Shown: positions 25,601 through 33,764, counted from the stretch's first letter. The stretch: 64,000 bases of DNA from JAAOIF01 sp965217125 (GCA_965217125.1 OZ244244.1:1798001-1862000); one strand, 5' to 3'. The notes: generated by a model not told the origin, from the sequence alone. A program made the numbers and translations.

Positions 25601-26025
25601 TGGATGATAATTAAGGTTTGCCCAAATTCGACTGCATCGCCATCAGTGCATAAGATTTTAGAGACCACACCAGACTGGTCAGCCTCAATTTGGTTCATGA
25701 TTTTCATCGCCTCAATGATACAAACCGTATCGCCTTGATTGACATGTTGTCCAATTTTAACAAAGGCCGCAGAAGTTGGCGATGCGGACCCATAAAAAGT
25801 GCCAACCATAGGCGAGGAGATTGGATGTCCATCAATAGCGGGCATGCTGGTTTCGCTCGCCACAGGCGCGGCAATCGGCGCTGGCATTACAACTGAGGCA
25901 GGCATAATCGGCGTATTGTTGTTGCGTAAAATTCGCACCGATTCCTCACCTTCGTGAATTTCAATTTCAGTCATACCAGATTGCTCCAGCAACTCCATTA
26001 ATTTTTTTACTTTGCGAATGTCCAT
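25597..26025 (-). CDS. accB: Acetyl-CoA carboxylase biotin carboxyl carrier protein
   Basis: A 142-residue BCCP. The start at 26025 (MDIRKVKKLMELLEQSGM) is supported by a strong AAGGAG upstream. The C-terminal biotinyl domain contains EAMKIMNQIE; the lysine takes biotin, and isoleucine replaces the more usual methionine after it. The Ala/Pro-rich linker around residue 55-75 is typical. It forms an operon with aroQ upstream and accC downstream. Confidence 0.96.
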   Translation of the reverse strand: MDIRKVKKLMELLEQSGMTEIEIHEGEESVRILRNNNTPIMPASVVMPAPIAAPVASETSMPAIDGHPISSPMVGTFYGSASPTSAAFVKIGQHVNQGDTVCIIEAMKIMNQIEADQSGVVSKILCTDGDAVEFGQTLIIIQ

Positions 26026-26029
26026 AATG

Positions 26030-26479
26030 TTAAGCTCCTTGTGCTTTGATGTATTTGATTGCTGCCTGGACTGCAAATTCATAGCCTTGTGCCGCAAAAC
26101 CAGAAATTACTCCCTGTGCAATATCTGAAAAATAAGATTGTTGACGGAAGTCTTCGCGTTTATAAACATTTGATAGATGAACTTCAGTAAATGTAATATC
26201 AACCGCCAGCAAGGCATCACGCAAGGCAACTGAGGTATGCGTAAAAGCGGCAGGGTTGATAATAATATAGTACACTTTTTCATCCTGAGCTTGATGGATA
26301 CGCTCGATTAAGCCAGCCTCAGCATTGTCTTGATAGTGTTCAAGAGTTAAGTTTTGTTGTGTTGCTAATTTCTGTAAATGAACAACAATACTCTGTAGGT
26401 TTTGCGTGCCATAATGCTGAGTTTCGCGCGCACCTAACATATTTAGGTTTGGACCATTGAGTAGCAAAATATCTGACAT
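26030..26479 (-). CDS. aroQ: 3-dehydroquinate dehydratase, type II
   Basis: A 149-residue enzyme of the shikimate pathway. It has LLNGPNLNMLGARE with the catalytic tyrosine shortly after (QHYG), NPAAFTHTSVALRDAL with the active-site histidine region, and EVHLSNVYKRE. The aroQ-accB-accC order is widespread in proteobacteria. It starts the operon here and leaves only 4 bases to accB. Confidence 0.96.
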   Translation of the reverse strand: MSDILLLNGPNLNMLGARETQHYGTQNLQSIVVHLQKLATQQNLTLEHYQDNAEAGLIERIHQAQDEKVYYIIINPAAFTHTSVALRDALLAVDITFTEVHLSNVYKREDFRQQSYFSDIAQGVISGFAAQGYEFAVQAAIKYIKAQGA

Positions 26480-26513
26480 AAGTTTTAACTTAATTAAAAA
26501 ACTGCGATTTTAC

Positions 26514-26536
26514 CACTAATATCGTGCATATTAGTG
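26514..26536. promoter_or_regulatory. Perfect 9-bp hairpin between dsbD and aroQ
   Basis: CACTAATAT-CGTGC-ATATTAGTG forms a perfect stem with a 5-base loop in the 84-base gap between the dsbD stop and the aroQ start. A T-run (TTTTTT) follows about 11 bases later on the minus strand, too far for a classic terminator. It may be a weak dsbD terminator or an operator for aroQ. Confidence 0.45.
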
Positions 26537-26563
26537 AAATTTGTCGGCTTTTAACTGCAAGAA

Positions 26564-28816
26564 TTAAATTTTATTTAATCGTTGAATAAAATCTTGTGCG
26601 CTAATTTCACCAACGATGCGTTGTGAGCGTTTTTCAATGCCACTGTTGAAGAATAAAATAGCAGGCGGGCCGATAATGTTAAAGCGTTTCATCAATGCCC
26701 TATCAACCGCATCATTTTCGGTAACATCAGCTTGTAGGGCGACAACATTTTGCATTTTCGCAAGCACCTGCGCATTTGAGAATACAAAGCGCTCAAGCTC
26801 CTTGCAAGAAATACACCAATCAGCATAAAAATCAAGCATTACTATTTTTTTATCTAACTTGGATTTTGCTAAAATCCTATCAAGGTCTGCGCTTGATTTG
26901 ATTGGTGTAAATTGCACATGAGCCGACCCCGTTTTTGTGGTTGATACGCCATAGCCAGCAAGGGGTGCAAACATATCGCCACCACCTTTAGCGACTAAGA
27001 CCCAAAGCAAAATACCATAGCCTAATATAATCAAACCAAGCGCTCTAAAAATACGCTTCCAAGCCGTCGAATCTTGGGTTTGTTGGTTAAGCACGCCCAT
27101 AGCGATTGGCGCAATAGTGAACAGCAAAGCCCACAAGATTAAAGCAGTGTTGTCAGCAACAACGCGCTGGATAAAGTAAATCGCCATACCCAGCATGATA
27201 ATGCCAAAAATGTATTTGACATTGTCCATCCAAACGCCCGGTTTTGGCATGGAAACCCCAGCACCAGCAACAACCAGTGGCGCGCCCATGCCCATACCTA
27301 AGGCAAACAATGCGCTCGCACCAAAGCCGATGCCAACAGTATCAACAGTTTGAGCGATATATAGTAGTGCTGCACTCAAAATTGGTGCAGAACACGGACC
27401 TACAATCAGCGCTGACAAAAAGCCCATAATCGCAACGCCGATAAAACTACCACCTTTTTGTTTATTGCTAAAAATAGTGAGTTTGTTTTGGATAAAGTTT
27501 GGAATTTTAATTTCAAAAAAACCAAACATAGAAAGCGCCAACAACACAAAAATAAGGCTAAACACCCCTAATACCCAAGGGTTTTGCAAGACGATTTGCA
27601 GTTGCAACCCTTCGCTAGATTTGGCAAACAAAATACCAATTAGAGCGTAAGCCAGCGACATAAATACCACAAATGTTAGCGACATGGCAAACGCGCGTTT
27701 AGTTGATACTTGCTTTTCTTGTCCAATAATAATGGCGGATAAAATTGGAATCATTGGCAAAACGCAAGAAGTGAAGGAAGCGCCTAAACCAGCAATAAAG
27801 AAGAAAAATAACAATGAAAAAATGTTTTTACCCTGTATGGATTCGATAATTTGTTCGGTTTCAGTCAGCTCAGACGCAGTATTTGTGGTTACAACTGTGG
27901 TTGCCGTTGCTGTATTTGCTGTGTTTGCCGTTGCCGTGGTTGCTGTGGCTTTGGTAACTTGTTCAGTTAGTGGTATTTTAAAAGTTTTTTCTTGTGGCGG
28001 ATAACAAACCCCACCTTCCCAGCAACCTTGGTATCTTACGGTTAGATTGATGGTTTTTGCTTTTATGTTTTGTAGCGGAAGATCAACTTCTAATCTGTTT
28101 TTATGCACCTCAACCCGACCAAATAAGTCATCGTCTTTGATTTCCCCTTTGGGAAAGTTGATATTGCCAAAGTCTGCACCTTGGGCATCGATAAAAAATT
28201 TGTCGTGGTATAGATAATAATCTGGATGAATCTCCCAAAGCATTTTTAAGGTGTTGGCATCAATGGCCACAACGCTCAGATTAAAGGCTTGGTCGGGCGG
28301 CAATGGCACCTCGTCAGTATTAGCAAACATCGATTGTGCTTGATTTTGTGCGCTTGATTGCGCTGTTGATGTTTTAAATGCACTATCAACAAGCGACATA
28401 TTGTTAGTGCCTTTAATTGTTAGAGTAACGGACTTTTTAATCGGCGGGTAGCATACGCCAATATCGGCACAACCTTGGTAAGAAACCGTGAGTAAAATTG
28501 ATTTTTCCTTACCGGGCAATACCGGCACGCGCACCAGCAGATTTTTACGATATGTGGCTACAATGCCAAAAAATTGATCGTTTTTAATTTTTGCTTTAGG
28601 AAAGTCGGCTTTGCCTAATCGGGCTGAATGGTTGGCAGAAATCCCAACTTTTTCTTTATAAAGGTAATAACCCTCGGCAATATCCCAGTTTAATAATATC
28701 TCATCGCCAACCACTTCTGCCTTAAAGGCAAATGCTTTATCGGCGGACAATAGCTCATCTTGCGCAGGTGTCAATGCAGAAAAAACCAATAATAAAAACA
28801 GCAACAATCGTTTCAT
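26564..28816 (-). CDS. dsbD: Thiol:disulfide interchange protein DsbD with a duplicated N-terminal domain
   Basis: A 750-residue inner-membrane electron carrier that moves reducing power from cytoplasmic thioredoxin to periplasmic proteins. After a signal peptide there are two tandem nDsbD-like domains (about 25-135 and 165-285), each with a YQGC and VCYPP cysteine pair. Then come a Thr/Ala repeat linker (about 290-315), an eight-helix membrane domain with SFTSCVLPMIP and VGPCSAPIL, and a C-terminal thioredoxin domain with WCISCKE. E. coli DsbD (about 565 residues) has one N-terminal domain, so the duplication is the notable feature. It follows the TolC/HlyD/thioredoxin genes. Confidence 0.93.
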   Translation of the reverse strand: MKRLLLFLLLVFSALTPAQDELLSADKAFAFKAEVVGDEILLNWDIAEGYYLYKEKVGISANHSARLGKADFPKAKIKNDQFFGIVATYRKNLLVRVPVLPGKEKSILLTVSYQGCADIGVCYPPIKKSVTLTIKGTNNMSLVDSAFKTSTAQSSAQNQAQSMFANTDEVPLPPDQAFNLSVVAIDANTLKMLWEIHPDYYLYHDKFFIDAQGADFGNINFPKGEIKDDDLFGRVEVHKNRLEVDLPLQNIKAKTINLTVRYQGCWEGGVCYPPQEKTFKIPLTEQVTKATATTATANTANTATATTVVTTNTASELTETEQIIESIQGKNIFSLLFFFFIAGLGASFTSCVLPMIPILSAIIIGQEKQVSTKRAFAMSLTFVVFMSLAYALIGILFAKSSEGLQLQIVLQNPWVLGVFSLIFVLLALSMFGFFEIKIPNFIQNKLTIFSNKQKGGSFIGVAIMGFLSALIVGPCSAPILSAALLYIAQTVDTVGIGFGASALFALGMGMGAPLVVAGAGVSMPKPGVWMDNVKYIFGIIMLGMAIYFIQRVVADNTALILWALLFTIAPIAMGVLNQQTQDSTAWKRIFRALGLIILGYGILLWVLVAKGGGDMFAPLAGYGVSTTKTGSAHVQFTPIKSSADLDRILAKSKLDKKIVMLDFYADWCISCKELERFVFSNAQVLAKMQNVVALQADVTENDAVDRALMKRFNIIGPPAILFFNSGIEKRSQRIVGEISAQDFIQRLNKI

Positions 28817-28875
28817 AAAACCTCCAAAATTCTAGTAGATTATATACACAATACAGCCAATAAAGTTGCTTTTGA

Positions 28876-29376
28876 TTAGTTTGCTTTGTTGATTGGACTA
28901 ACCAACAATAACGGTTTTGGCGCTTGATAATTGCTAACATTGCGCGGCTCTGGGATTGATATAACTTGCAAATCAAACGGCGCGATTATCTGATATTTAT
29001 CAAGCCACAACTGCCGCTGCTGCACACGATTTTTTTGTGCTTCTAATTCATATTGCGCCTGCTGATAATCAATTTGCGCAAGGTCTAACTCGCGTTTTGA
29101 ACGCACTAAATTGTCAAATAATTGTTTTATCTGCCCAAACACTAATTTTTTATCATTAAACTGCAGTTGTTTGCTGTTGAAGATAGCGCGCGCCTCGTCA
29201 AGTTCTGCTTGTGCTAAACGCGCGTCTAATTTGACTAATGGCGAGCCTTTTTTTAGTTTTTGTCCGGGCTCGGCAAGCCAGAGGATGGCGGCTGAAACCT
29301 GCGCGTAGATGGCATATTCTGCATATAAAGTGGTCGATAAACCAAAGGCGGTTAGTAGTATAATAAATCGTTTCAT
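28876..29376 (-). CDS. Short HlyD-like periplasmic adaptor protein
   Basis: A 166-residue exported protein (signal MKRFIILLTAFGLSTTLYA). It has half a lipoyl domain (PGQKLKKGSPLVKLDARLAQ), a coiled-coil hairpin (about 55-130, rich in Q, A and L) and the returning strand IIAPFDLQVISI. That is the core of a membrane-fusion protein, but it lacks the beta-barrel and membrane-proximal domains of full-length members (300 or more residues). It overlaps the TolC-like gene by four bases. No inner-membrane pump gene is adjacent, so the partner is unknown. Confidence 0.72.
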   Translation of the reverse strand: MKRFIILLTAFGLSTTLYAEYAIYAQVSAAILWLAEPGQKLKKGSPLVKLDARLAQAELDEARAIFNSKQLQFNDKKLVFGQIKQLFDNLVRSKRELDLAQIDYQQAQYELEAQKNRVQQRQLWLDKYQIIAPFDLQVISIPEPRNVSNYQAPKPLLLVSPINKAN

Positions 29377-30596
29377 AATAATTGCCCCTGGGTTAATAAA
29401 TTGATTTGTTCAAGCAATAGCGCTATTTTAAACTTGCTTTGTGCTAAATCAAAGTCGTTTTTAGTAACCTTAACCATAGCATTGCCAATATTTCTGGAGA
29501 GGCGCATTTCATATTCTAAACTAGCCTTGTCCAAGTTAAATAATAAATAATCTTGTTGTATTTTTAGCGCTTTATATTGTTGCGAAGCGGATTGAAATTT
29601 TAAAAATAAATCCAGCACAGTTTGAGCTAAACTCTGATTTTGTTGTTCAAGCTCGGTTTGTTTTTGTTGAATTAGAATATCCAGCGTTTTAATATTTTGT
29701 TGGCGCGCATCATCGCCAAAGGGGACGCTAAAGATTAAACCAGCTCGATAATTACCGTTTTTATCTTTGTTATAAGTTTGCTCACCCAGCCGCGCAAAGC
29801 CTTCTATACTAAAGTCCCAAGCCTGTTGTTGCTGTTGTTTTTTGCGCTCAAGATTGGCTATTTCTAAACGAAGAATATGCAGCAGGCTATTATGTTGTTT
29901 GAGGCTTTTAAGCCAAGCTGTTTGGTCTTCAACAGTGTAGTTCAAATATTTTTTAAGCGCTGGATAATCGAGCTCATCAGGGCGTTCTGCCAAGCCTAAT
30001 AAATCTGCCAATTGTTTTCTGCTGAGTATTTGTTTGGACTCAATTTGCTGTCTGGCGGCAAAATCTAAATTGGTTTTTGCCCTGCTTTGTTCTAATTCAA
30101 CTTCGGAGGCAAAACCAATCGAAAAGCTTTCTTTAATATTGCCCTGCCTAACTGCTGATAATGCTAAAATTTGGGTGAAATAATCGTATTCTAAATCCGC
30201 CAATACGCCAGCAAAAAACACACGCATAATCTGCACTTTTTGCTCAAGTTTTAAATAGTCAAGTCTAATTTTTTCTACTTTGGTATTGGATTTATTAAAG
30301 TCTAAGTCAATCTCATATTGGCTATCAAACAAGGGTTTTTTGAGGTTAAAGTAAGCAAAGCTGTCGTCTTCTTGTAGCCCAAACTGTTCTCTAAGTCCAA
30401 GCTGAGTATCAAGGCTAAATTGATAATTGAGCTGTTGTTCAATGCTTTTGCCGTCGAGCTGCGATTGTGCGATTCTTTGCTGCTGCGTAATAACATCATA
30501 ACTCAAGGGCTTGGCGTTTTTAAGCGCTTGTTCGAGGGTTAGGGCGTTGAGTGCTATTGAAAAACTAAACAACACTAATACGACTAATTTAATCAT
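29373..30596 (-). CDS. TolC-family outer-membrane efflux protein
   Basis: A 407-residue exported protein with a signal peptide (VVLVLFSFSIALNA) and long amphipathic helices rich in Q, L and K (about 40-110, 150-260 and 290-400), the pattern of TolC-type outer-membrane channels. EQALKNA near the N-terminus is typical of the family repeat. It is slightly short for TolC (usually 420-490). It overlaps the thioredoxin-like gene upstream and the adaptor downstream by four bases each, so all three are one operon. Confidence 0.78.
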   Translation of the reverse strand: MIKLVVLVLFSFSIALNALTLEQALKNAKPLSYDVITQQQRIAQSQLDGKSIEQQLNYQFSLDTQLGLREQFGLQEDDSFAYFNLKKPLFDSQYEIDLDFNKSNTKVEKIRLDYLKLEQKVQIMRVFFAGVLADLEYDYFTQILALSAVRQGNIKESFSIGFASEVELEQSRAKTNLDFAARQQIESKQILSRKQLADLLGLAERPDELDYPALKKYLNYTVEDQTAWLKSLKQHNSLLHILRLEIANLERKKQQQQQAWDFSIEGFARLGEQTYNKDKNGNYRAGLIFSVPFGDDARQQNIKTLDILIQQKQTELEQQNQSLAQTVLDLFLKFQSASQQYKALKIQQDYLLFNLDKASLEYEMRLSRNIGNAMVKVTKNDFDLAQSKFKIALLLEQINLLTQGQLL

Positions 30597-31123
30597 ATTG
30601 ATTGGCGTTTTGCTTGTCGCTTATAGCGGATAAAATTGGTTTGTAAATATTGTTTGTCTTTGACAAATTGCCCTAATAACAAAAAATCCGATTGAGCTAA
30701 AAATCCAGTTCTGTAGGCGACCATTTTGCCGTTTAGGTCAAAAAAAGCCAGCACTGGCGTGGCAAATACATTATGTTCTTCGGTGGCAAAACGCTGCTGG
30801 GTTGTTTGTTTGCCTTTAAAGTTAATCACCTCTAATGAGCCGTTGGCATCTTCTTGGTAATTTAAAAAATTTTTTTTGTAAAAGTTAATTACCTCAGCTT
30901 GATTTAAAACTTGTTGGCGCATTTTGTGGCAAAACGGGCAGTCGTCTAAGTGAAAAAAAATAAAAATGCCAGATTTTTTTTGCTCGACAGCCTCTTCTAA
31001 GTTTTCTTGATAGTCATAAAAATTTTCATCAAAAAAAGTAGCAGCTTGCTCAGCGTGAACAGTGATGCCAAGCGGGAAAAACAATAATAGTGCAATTGCA
31101 GATTTTAAACAAAGTTTTCTCAT
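30593..31123 (-). CDS. Periplasmic thioredoxin-fold protein (SoxW-like)
   Basis: A 176-residue exported protein with a signal peptide and a thioredoxin fold: FIFFHLDDCPFCHKMRQQV carries the CxxC pair, and FATPVLAFFDLNGK gives the cis-proline strand. It resembles SoxW-type thioredoxins that keep sulfur-oxidation proteins reduced. DsbD, encoded three genes downstream, would be the natural electron donor. No sox genes are in the window, so the sulfur link is inference. Confidence 0.72.
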   Translation of the reverse strand: MRKLCLKSAIALLLFFPLGITVHAEQAATFFDENFYDYQENLEEAVEQKKSGIFIFFHLDDCPFCHKMRQQVLNQAEVINFYKKNFLNYQEDANGSLEVINFKGKQTTQQRFATEEHNVFATPVLAFFDLNGKMVAYRTGFLAQSDFLLLGQFVKDKQYLQTNFIRYKRQAKRQSI

Positions 31124-31187
31124 AAGTTAGTAATATACACTAATTTTTACTGCTATTGTTGTTTAAAATCAATAATATGAACCCCGC

Positions 31188-31739
31188 CTACTGAACCACC
31201 ACCACCATCGCTGGGCGCACCAGACGACCGTTCAGGGTGAAGCCGATTTGCACCACTTCTAAAACAGAGTTAGCGGCTTTATCGGGCATAGGCGCCATGG
31301 TAACGGCTTGGTGAAATTCTGGATTAAAAACCTCGCCTTCAGGGTTAATCACCTCAACACCAAACCTTTGTATGGTCGATAAAAACACTTTATCAGTCAT
31401 TTCTAAGCCCTCAATCACCTGCTTAACACTGGCATTTTTTTCGTTAGCCGTTTTAAGCCCCATACTTAGCGAATCTTTCACTTCGAGCAACGCCTTAACA
31501 AAACCATCTAAGGCAAATTTATGTGCATTTTCTAAATCTTTAGCATTACGCCGCTTGAGATTTTCCATCTCCGCCTGAGCGCGCAATAACTTATCCCAAT
31601 TATCTTTAGCAGATTGCTGTGCTTGCTCTAACTGCTCTTGCAAATCCTGCGCCACTTCCTCAGCCACATTTTCCGCCTTATTTACAGTCACTTTTTTAGT
31701 TTCTTTAGCGCTTTGTTTTGATGTTTTCTTTTTTGTCAT
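31188..31739 (-). CDS. grpE: Nucleotide exchange factor GrpE
   Basis: A 183-residue GrpE of normal length. It has a Lys-rich N-terminus, a long coiled coil (about 28-90), and the C-terminal beta-wing ending NGRLVRPAMVVVVQ, the family signature region. It releases ADP from DnaK. dnaK and dnaJ are not next to it here. I saw no convincing sigma-32 promoter in the 120 bases upstream. Confidence 0.95.
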   Translation of the reverse strand: MTKKKTSKQSAKETKKVTVNKAENVAEEVAQDLQEQLEQAQQSAKDNWDKLLRAQAEMENLKRRNAKDLENAHKFALDGFVKALLEVKDSLSMGLKTANEKNASVKQVIEGLEMTDKVFLSTIQRFGVEVINPEGEVFNPEFHQAVTMAPMPDKAANSVLEVVQIGFTLNGRLVRPAMVVVVQ

Positions 31740-31866
31740 TTTTTATCTCAAATTAAATAATTTTAGGTGGTTATTTTAAAGAGTTTTTACACAATTATTT
31801 GCAAAATATTTAACAATAACCCATTTGTATAAATTATCATGACTAAGATTTTAATAAAAAACCACT

Positions 31867-31953
31867 ATGCCAATTTTTAACGACCTAAATTTAAAAAACT
31901 GGAAAACATCCAAAAACCTTGCTCTGCTTTTTTATTCCCATAAACAAATCTAA
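31867..31953 (+). pseudogene. Truncated 5' end of a gene cut off by a repeat element
   Basis: A start-like ORF (MPIFNDLNLKNWK, 28 codons) runs into the left repeat element, which begins at 31945, and then hits a stop. The N-terminal sequence looks like the beginning of a real protein rather than random frame. I cannot name the family. It probably is the remnant of a gene broken when the repeat arrived. Confidence 0.4.
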
Positions 31954-32216
31954 TGGCGCTCCAATCCTCAAGGCGGCAATGTGCAAAAATCGCCGTTCAG
32001 GCGATAGGGCGAAGCCCGATTTTGCTAAACTCCTTAGGGTGGGGGCTTGGGGGAGGGCGATCGAATTCTCGCGTTGAGGCACAATCTCTGTCGCCCTCCC
32101 CCAAACAGACGATACGATATAAAACTCACACCAACAAATCTAATGACATCGCTTTTGATTTGCTTTTCTCTTAAAAATCAACCCGCCCAATTATTTATAA
32201 GTTATTGTTTTTACTA
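31945..32216 (+). repeat. Dispersed hairpin-bearing repeat, copy 1 (inverted relative to copy 2)
   Basis: About 272 bases that reappear as reverse complement at 33410-33677, at roughly 80-85% identity by eye. Internal structures are GGCGAT/ATCGCC and GGGC-GAA-GCCC hairpins, and a long one: TTGGGGGAGGGCGA (32047-32060) with TCGCCCTCCCCCAA (32091-32104), a perfect 14-bp stem. It contains no gene; the ORFs across it are artefacts of the GC-rich repeat. It resembles a MITE or a structured intergenic repeat. Confidence 0.8.
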
Positions 32217-32266
32217 AAAATATCATTTAATTAACACTAACCTCTTTATACTCCCCTTTATACTAT

Positions 32267-32644
32267 TTACTGGAACCAGCCCATAGTCATTGCACACAAA
32301 ACTGCCATACCACTGACCTGCTGATTTGTATAAATATTCTTGTTTTTCTCTGGATCTGGATTTTTTGCTGTTGCCTCATCGATGCATATGGCGAGTTGTA
32401 TTGCGTGTGGGGCTAAGTCATTTACCGAATTGATAGTGTTAGATATTGATGAGATAAGCATTTTATTTTGATACATAGTAGCCACAAAGTCAGATGAAGT
32501 AGCTATCTTGTTTGAAAAGGTAGCTTCTTGCCAAGTTAGCGCATTCTTATCTGTTAGCGCTCCGCCTTCATACCATTCAGCAGAAATGCATGTATAACTA
32601 AAACAGAATAGTAAAGCCACTAATATTTTAGATAAATTATTCAT
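32267..32644 (-). CDS. Small secreted protein, probable integron-cassette gene
   Basis: A 125-residue protein with a signal peptide (LVALLFCFSYTCISA). The mature part starts EWYEGGALTDKN and has two cysteines (LAICIDE and VLCAMTM). No family recognised. The ATG at 32644 is preferred over a longer in-frame start because AAGGAAA lies before it and the signal peptide begins there. The gene starts 26 bases downstream (minus strand) of the attC-like site, the usual position of the next cassette ORF. Confidence 0.6.
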   Translation of the reverse strand: MNNLSKILVALLFCFSYTCISAEWYEGGALTDKNALTWQEATFSNKIATSSDFVATMYQNKMLISSISNTINSVNDLAPHAIQLAICIDEATAKNPDPEKNKNIYTNQQVSGMAVLCAMTMGWFQ

Positions 32645-32669
32645 AGTTTGTATTTCCTTAGTTTTGATT

Positions 32670-32766
32670 GCTAACGCCACATTAAGCGGCTAAATATAGT
32701 TGGTTATAATGTTGAACGGAGTGAAAACAACCAACTGTATTTTGTCCGTTTGAATACCTTGTTAGC
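32670..32766 (-). other. attC-like integron recombination site
   Basis: Read on the minus strand, 97 bases begin GCTAACAA and end GTGGCGTTAGC. Between these boxes lie a second imperfect pair (AAACGGAC with GCCGCTT) and a central stem AGTTGGTT/AACCAACT with unpaired bases and a loop of about 25 bases. This is the folded layout of attC sites. It sits 6 bases after the stop of the upstream ORF and just before the next ORF, both in the same direction. No integrase gene is in the window. The exact R'/L' box assignment is mine. Confidence 0.68.
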
Positions 32767-32772
32767 AGTATT

Positions 32773-33153
32773 TTACTCTTGCTTGGTTTTTGTTACGACT
32801 ATATCTAAAGCTTTTTCTATTTCAATTGAGCTTTCTACGTTTTCAATATTGATCTTTTCCTGAATAGAAACACTAATTTGAATTTCACGACCTTCATTTT
32901 TAGCTTTAGCCCTAGCTGAAAGTATTTTATCAAATAGTTTAGAGATATAGTAAGCACTTAAAATTCTAACAACATCGCTACCAATTGAAATAAGAGCCTG
33001 TGTTACTTCTGTAGCAGAAAAACCTTCTGCAATACTGAGGTACAATCCTTTTTCTGAAAAGTTATCAGCTTCTTCAGAGATTATTTGCTGGAAGTATTCT
33101 TGACCGGGGCCAATTACTTTTATATTGAAAGACTGCAAATCTAATTCGTTCAT
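32773..33153 (-). CDS. Hypothetical protein, integron-cassette type
   Basis: A 126-residue protein without a signal peptide and without a recognised family. It has an amphipathic middle (ALISIGSDVVRILSAYYISK, about 53-72) followed by a charged stretch and a predicted strand-turn-strand end (IQISVSIQEKINIENVESS). The fold could be a small effector-associated domain, but I cannot assign it. It is bounded by TTAGCAG just upstream (33165-33175 region, minus strand) and by the attC-like site just after its stop, so it looks like one complete gene cassette. Confidence 0.6.
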   Translation of the reverse strand: MNELDLQSFNIKVIGPGQEYFQQIISEEADNFSEKGLYLSIAEGFSATEVTQALISIGSDVVRILSAYYISKLFDKILSARAKAKNEGREIQISVSIQEKINIENVESSIEIEKALDIVVTKTKQE

Positions 33154-33171
33154 CCATAACCTCAGATACTG

Positions 33172-33458
33172 CTAACTATTATTATAAGGACATATTTTCT
33201 TATTTACGATATTAAAAAACAAACCCTATAAAAAACAGTCAAATTTTATCTATTTTAAGATAAAAAGTAAAAAAAGTTAATTACATGATTTAATTTTAAT
33301 GAATATGATAGCAGAAAATAAACCTGTGTTGCAATAAATGCGTGAATTGATGCGTAGGATGGGTTATGCGTATTGTAATAAGGGAATGTAACTATTTTAT
33401 TTAAAATATTAGTAAAAACAATAGTTTATAAATAATTTGGGTGGGGTGATTTTTAAGA
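33172..33458. repeat. 287-bp direct repeat, left copy
   Basis: Nearly identical to 39055-39341 in the same orientation; the copies differ at only a handful of positions. It begins CTAACTATTATTATAAGG exactly at the cassette junction and ends in the hairpin repeat copy 2, which overlaps its last 49 bases. On the minus strand it carries a TATAAT (33181-33186 complement) pointing out into the adjacent ORF. No gene inside. Confidence 0.88.
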
Positions 33459-33677
33459 GCAAATCAAGAGCGATGTCATTGAGAACTGTTTGTGTATTTT
33501 TTGTGCCATATCGTCTGTTTAGGGGAGGGCGTGCCAGAGTTTGCCTCAACTCGAGATCCCGACGCCCTCCCCTAAGACCCCACCCCTAAGAGTTTACCAA
33601 AATCGGGCTTCGCCCTATCGCCTGGACGGCGATTTTTGCACATTGCCGCCTTGAGGATTGGGGTGCCATTAGATTTG
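33410..33677 (-). repeat. Dispersed hairpin-bearing repeat, copy 2
   Basis: Reverse complement of the repeat at 31945-32216. The long stem is TTAGGGGAGGGCGT (33519-33532) with ACGCCCTCCCCTAA (33562-33575). Compared with copy 1 both arms changed together at two positions, so pairing is kept. The remaining bases up to the BCCT gene at 33765 hold nothing I recognise. Confidence 0.8.
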
Positions 33678-33764
33678 CTGGGGTGGGTAGAAAAAGCAAA
33701 ACAAAAATAATTACACTCTGGCCCTAATTATTCTATGAAGAATCAACAATAAATGTGCAGTCAA

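Noticed and set aside
27890..27970. Tandem-like GTT/GCT repeats as a possible microsatellite locus
   Set aside because: They encode the Thr/Ala linker of DsbD in frame; low-complexity coding rather than a separate element.
31891..32174. Two overlapping ORFs on opposite strands in the hairpin repeat
   Set aside because: They cross the GC-rich stems of the repeat and are not conserved in copy 2.
33172..33458. Direct repeat as an insertion sequence
   Set aside because: No transposase frame, no terminal inverted repeats and no target duplication visible at either copy.
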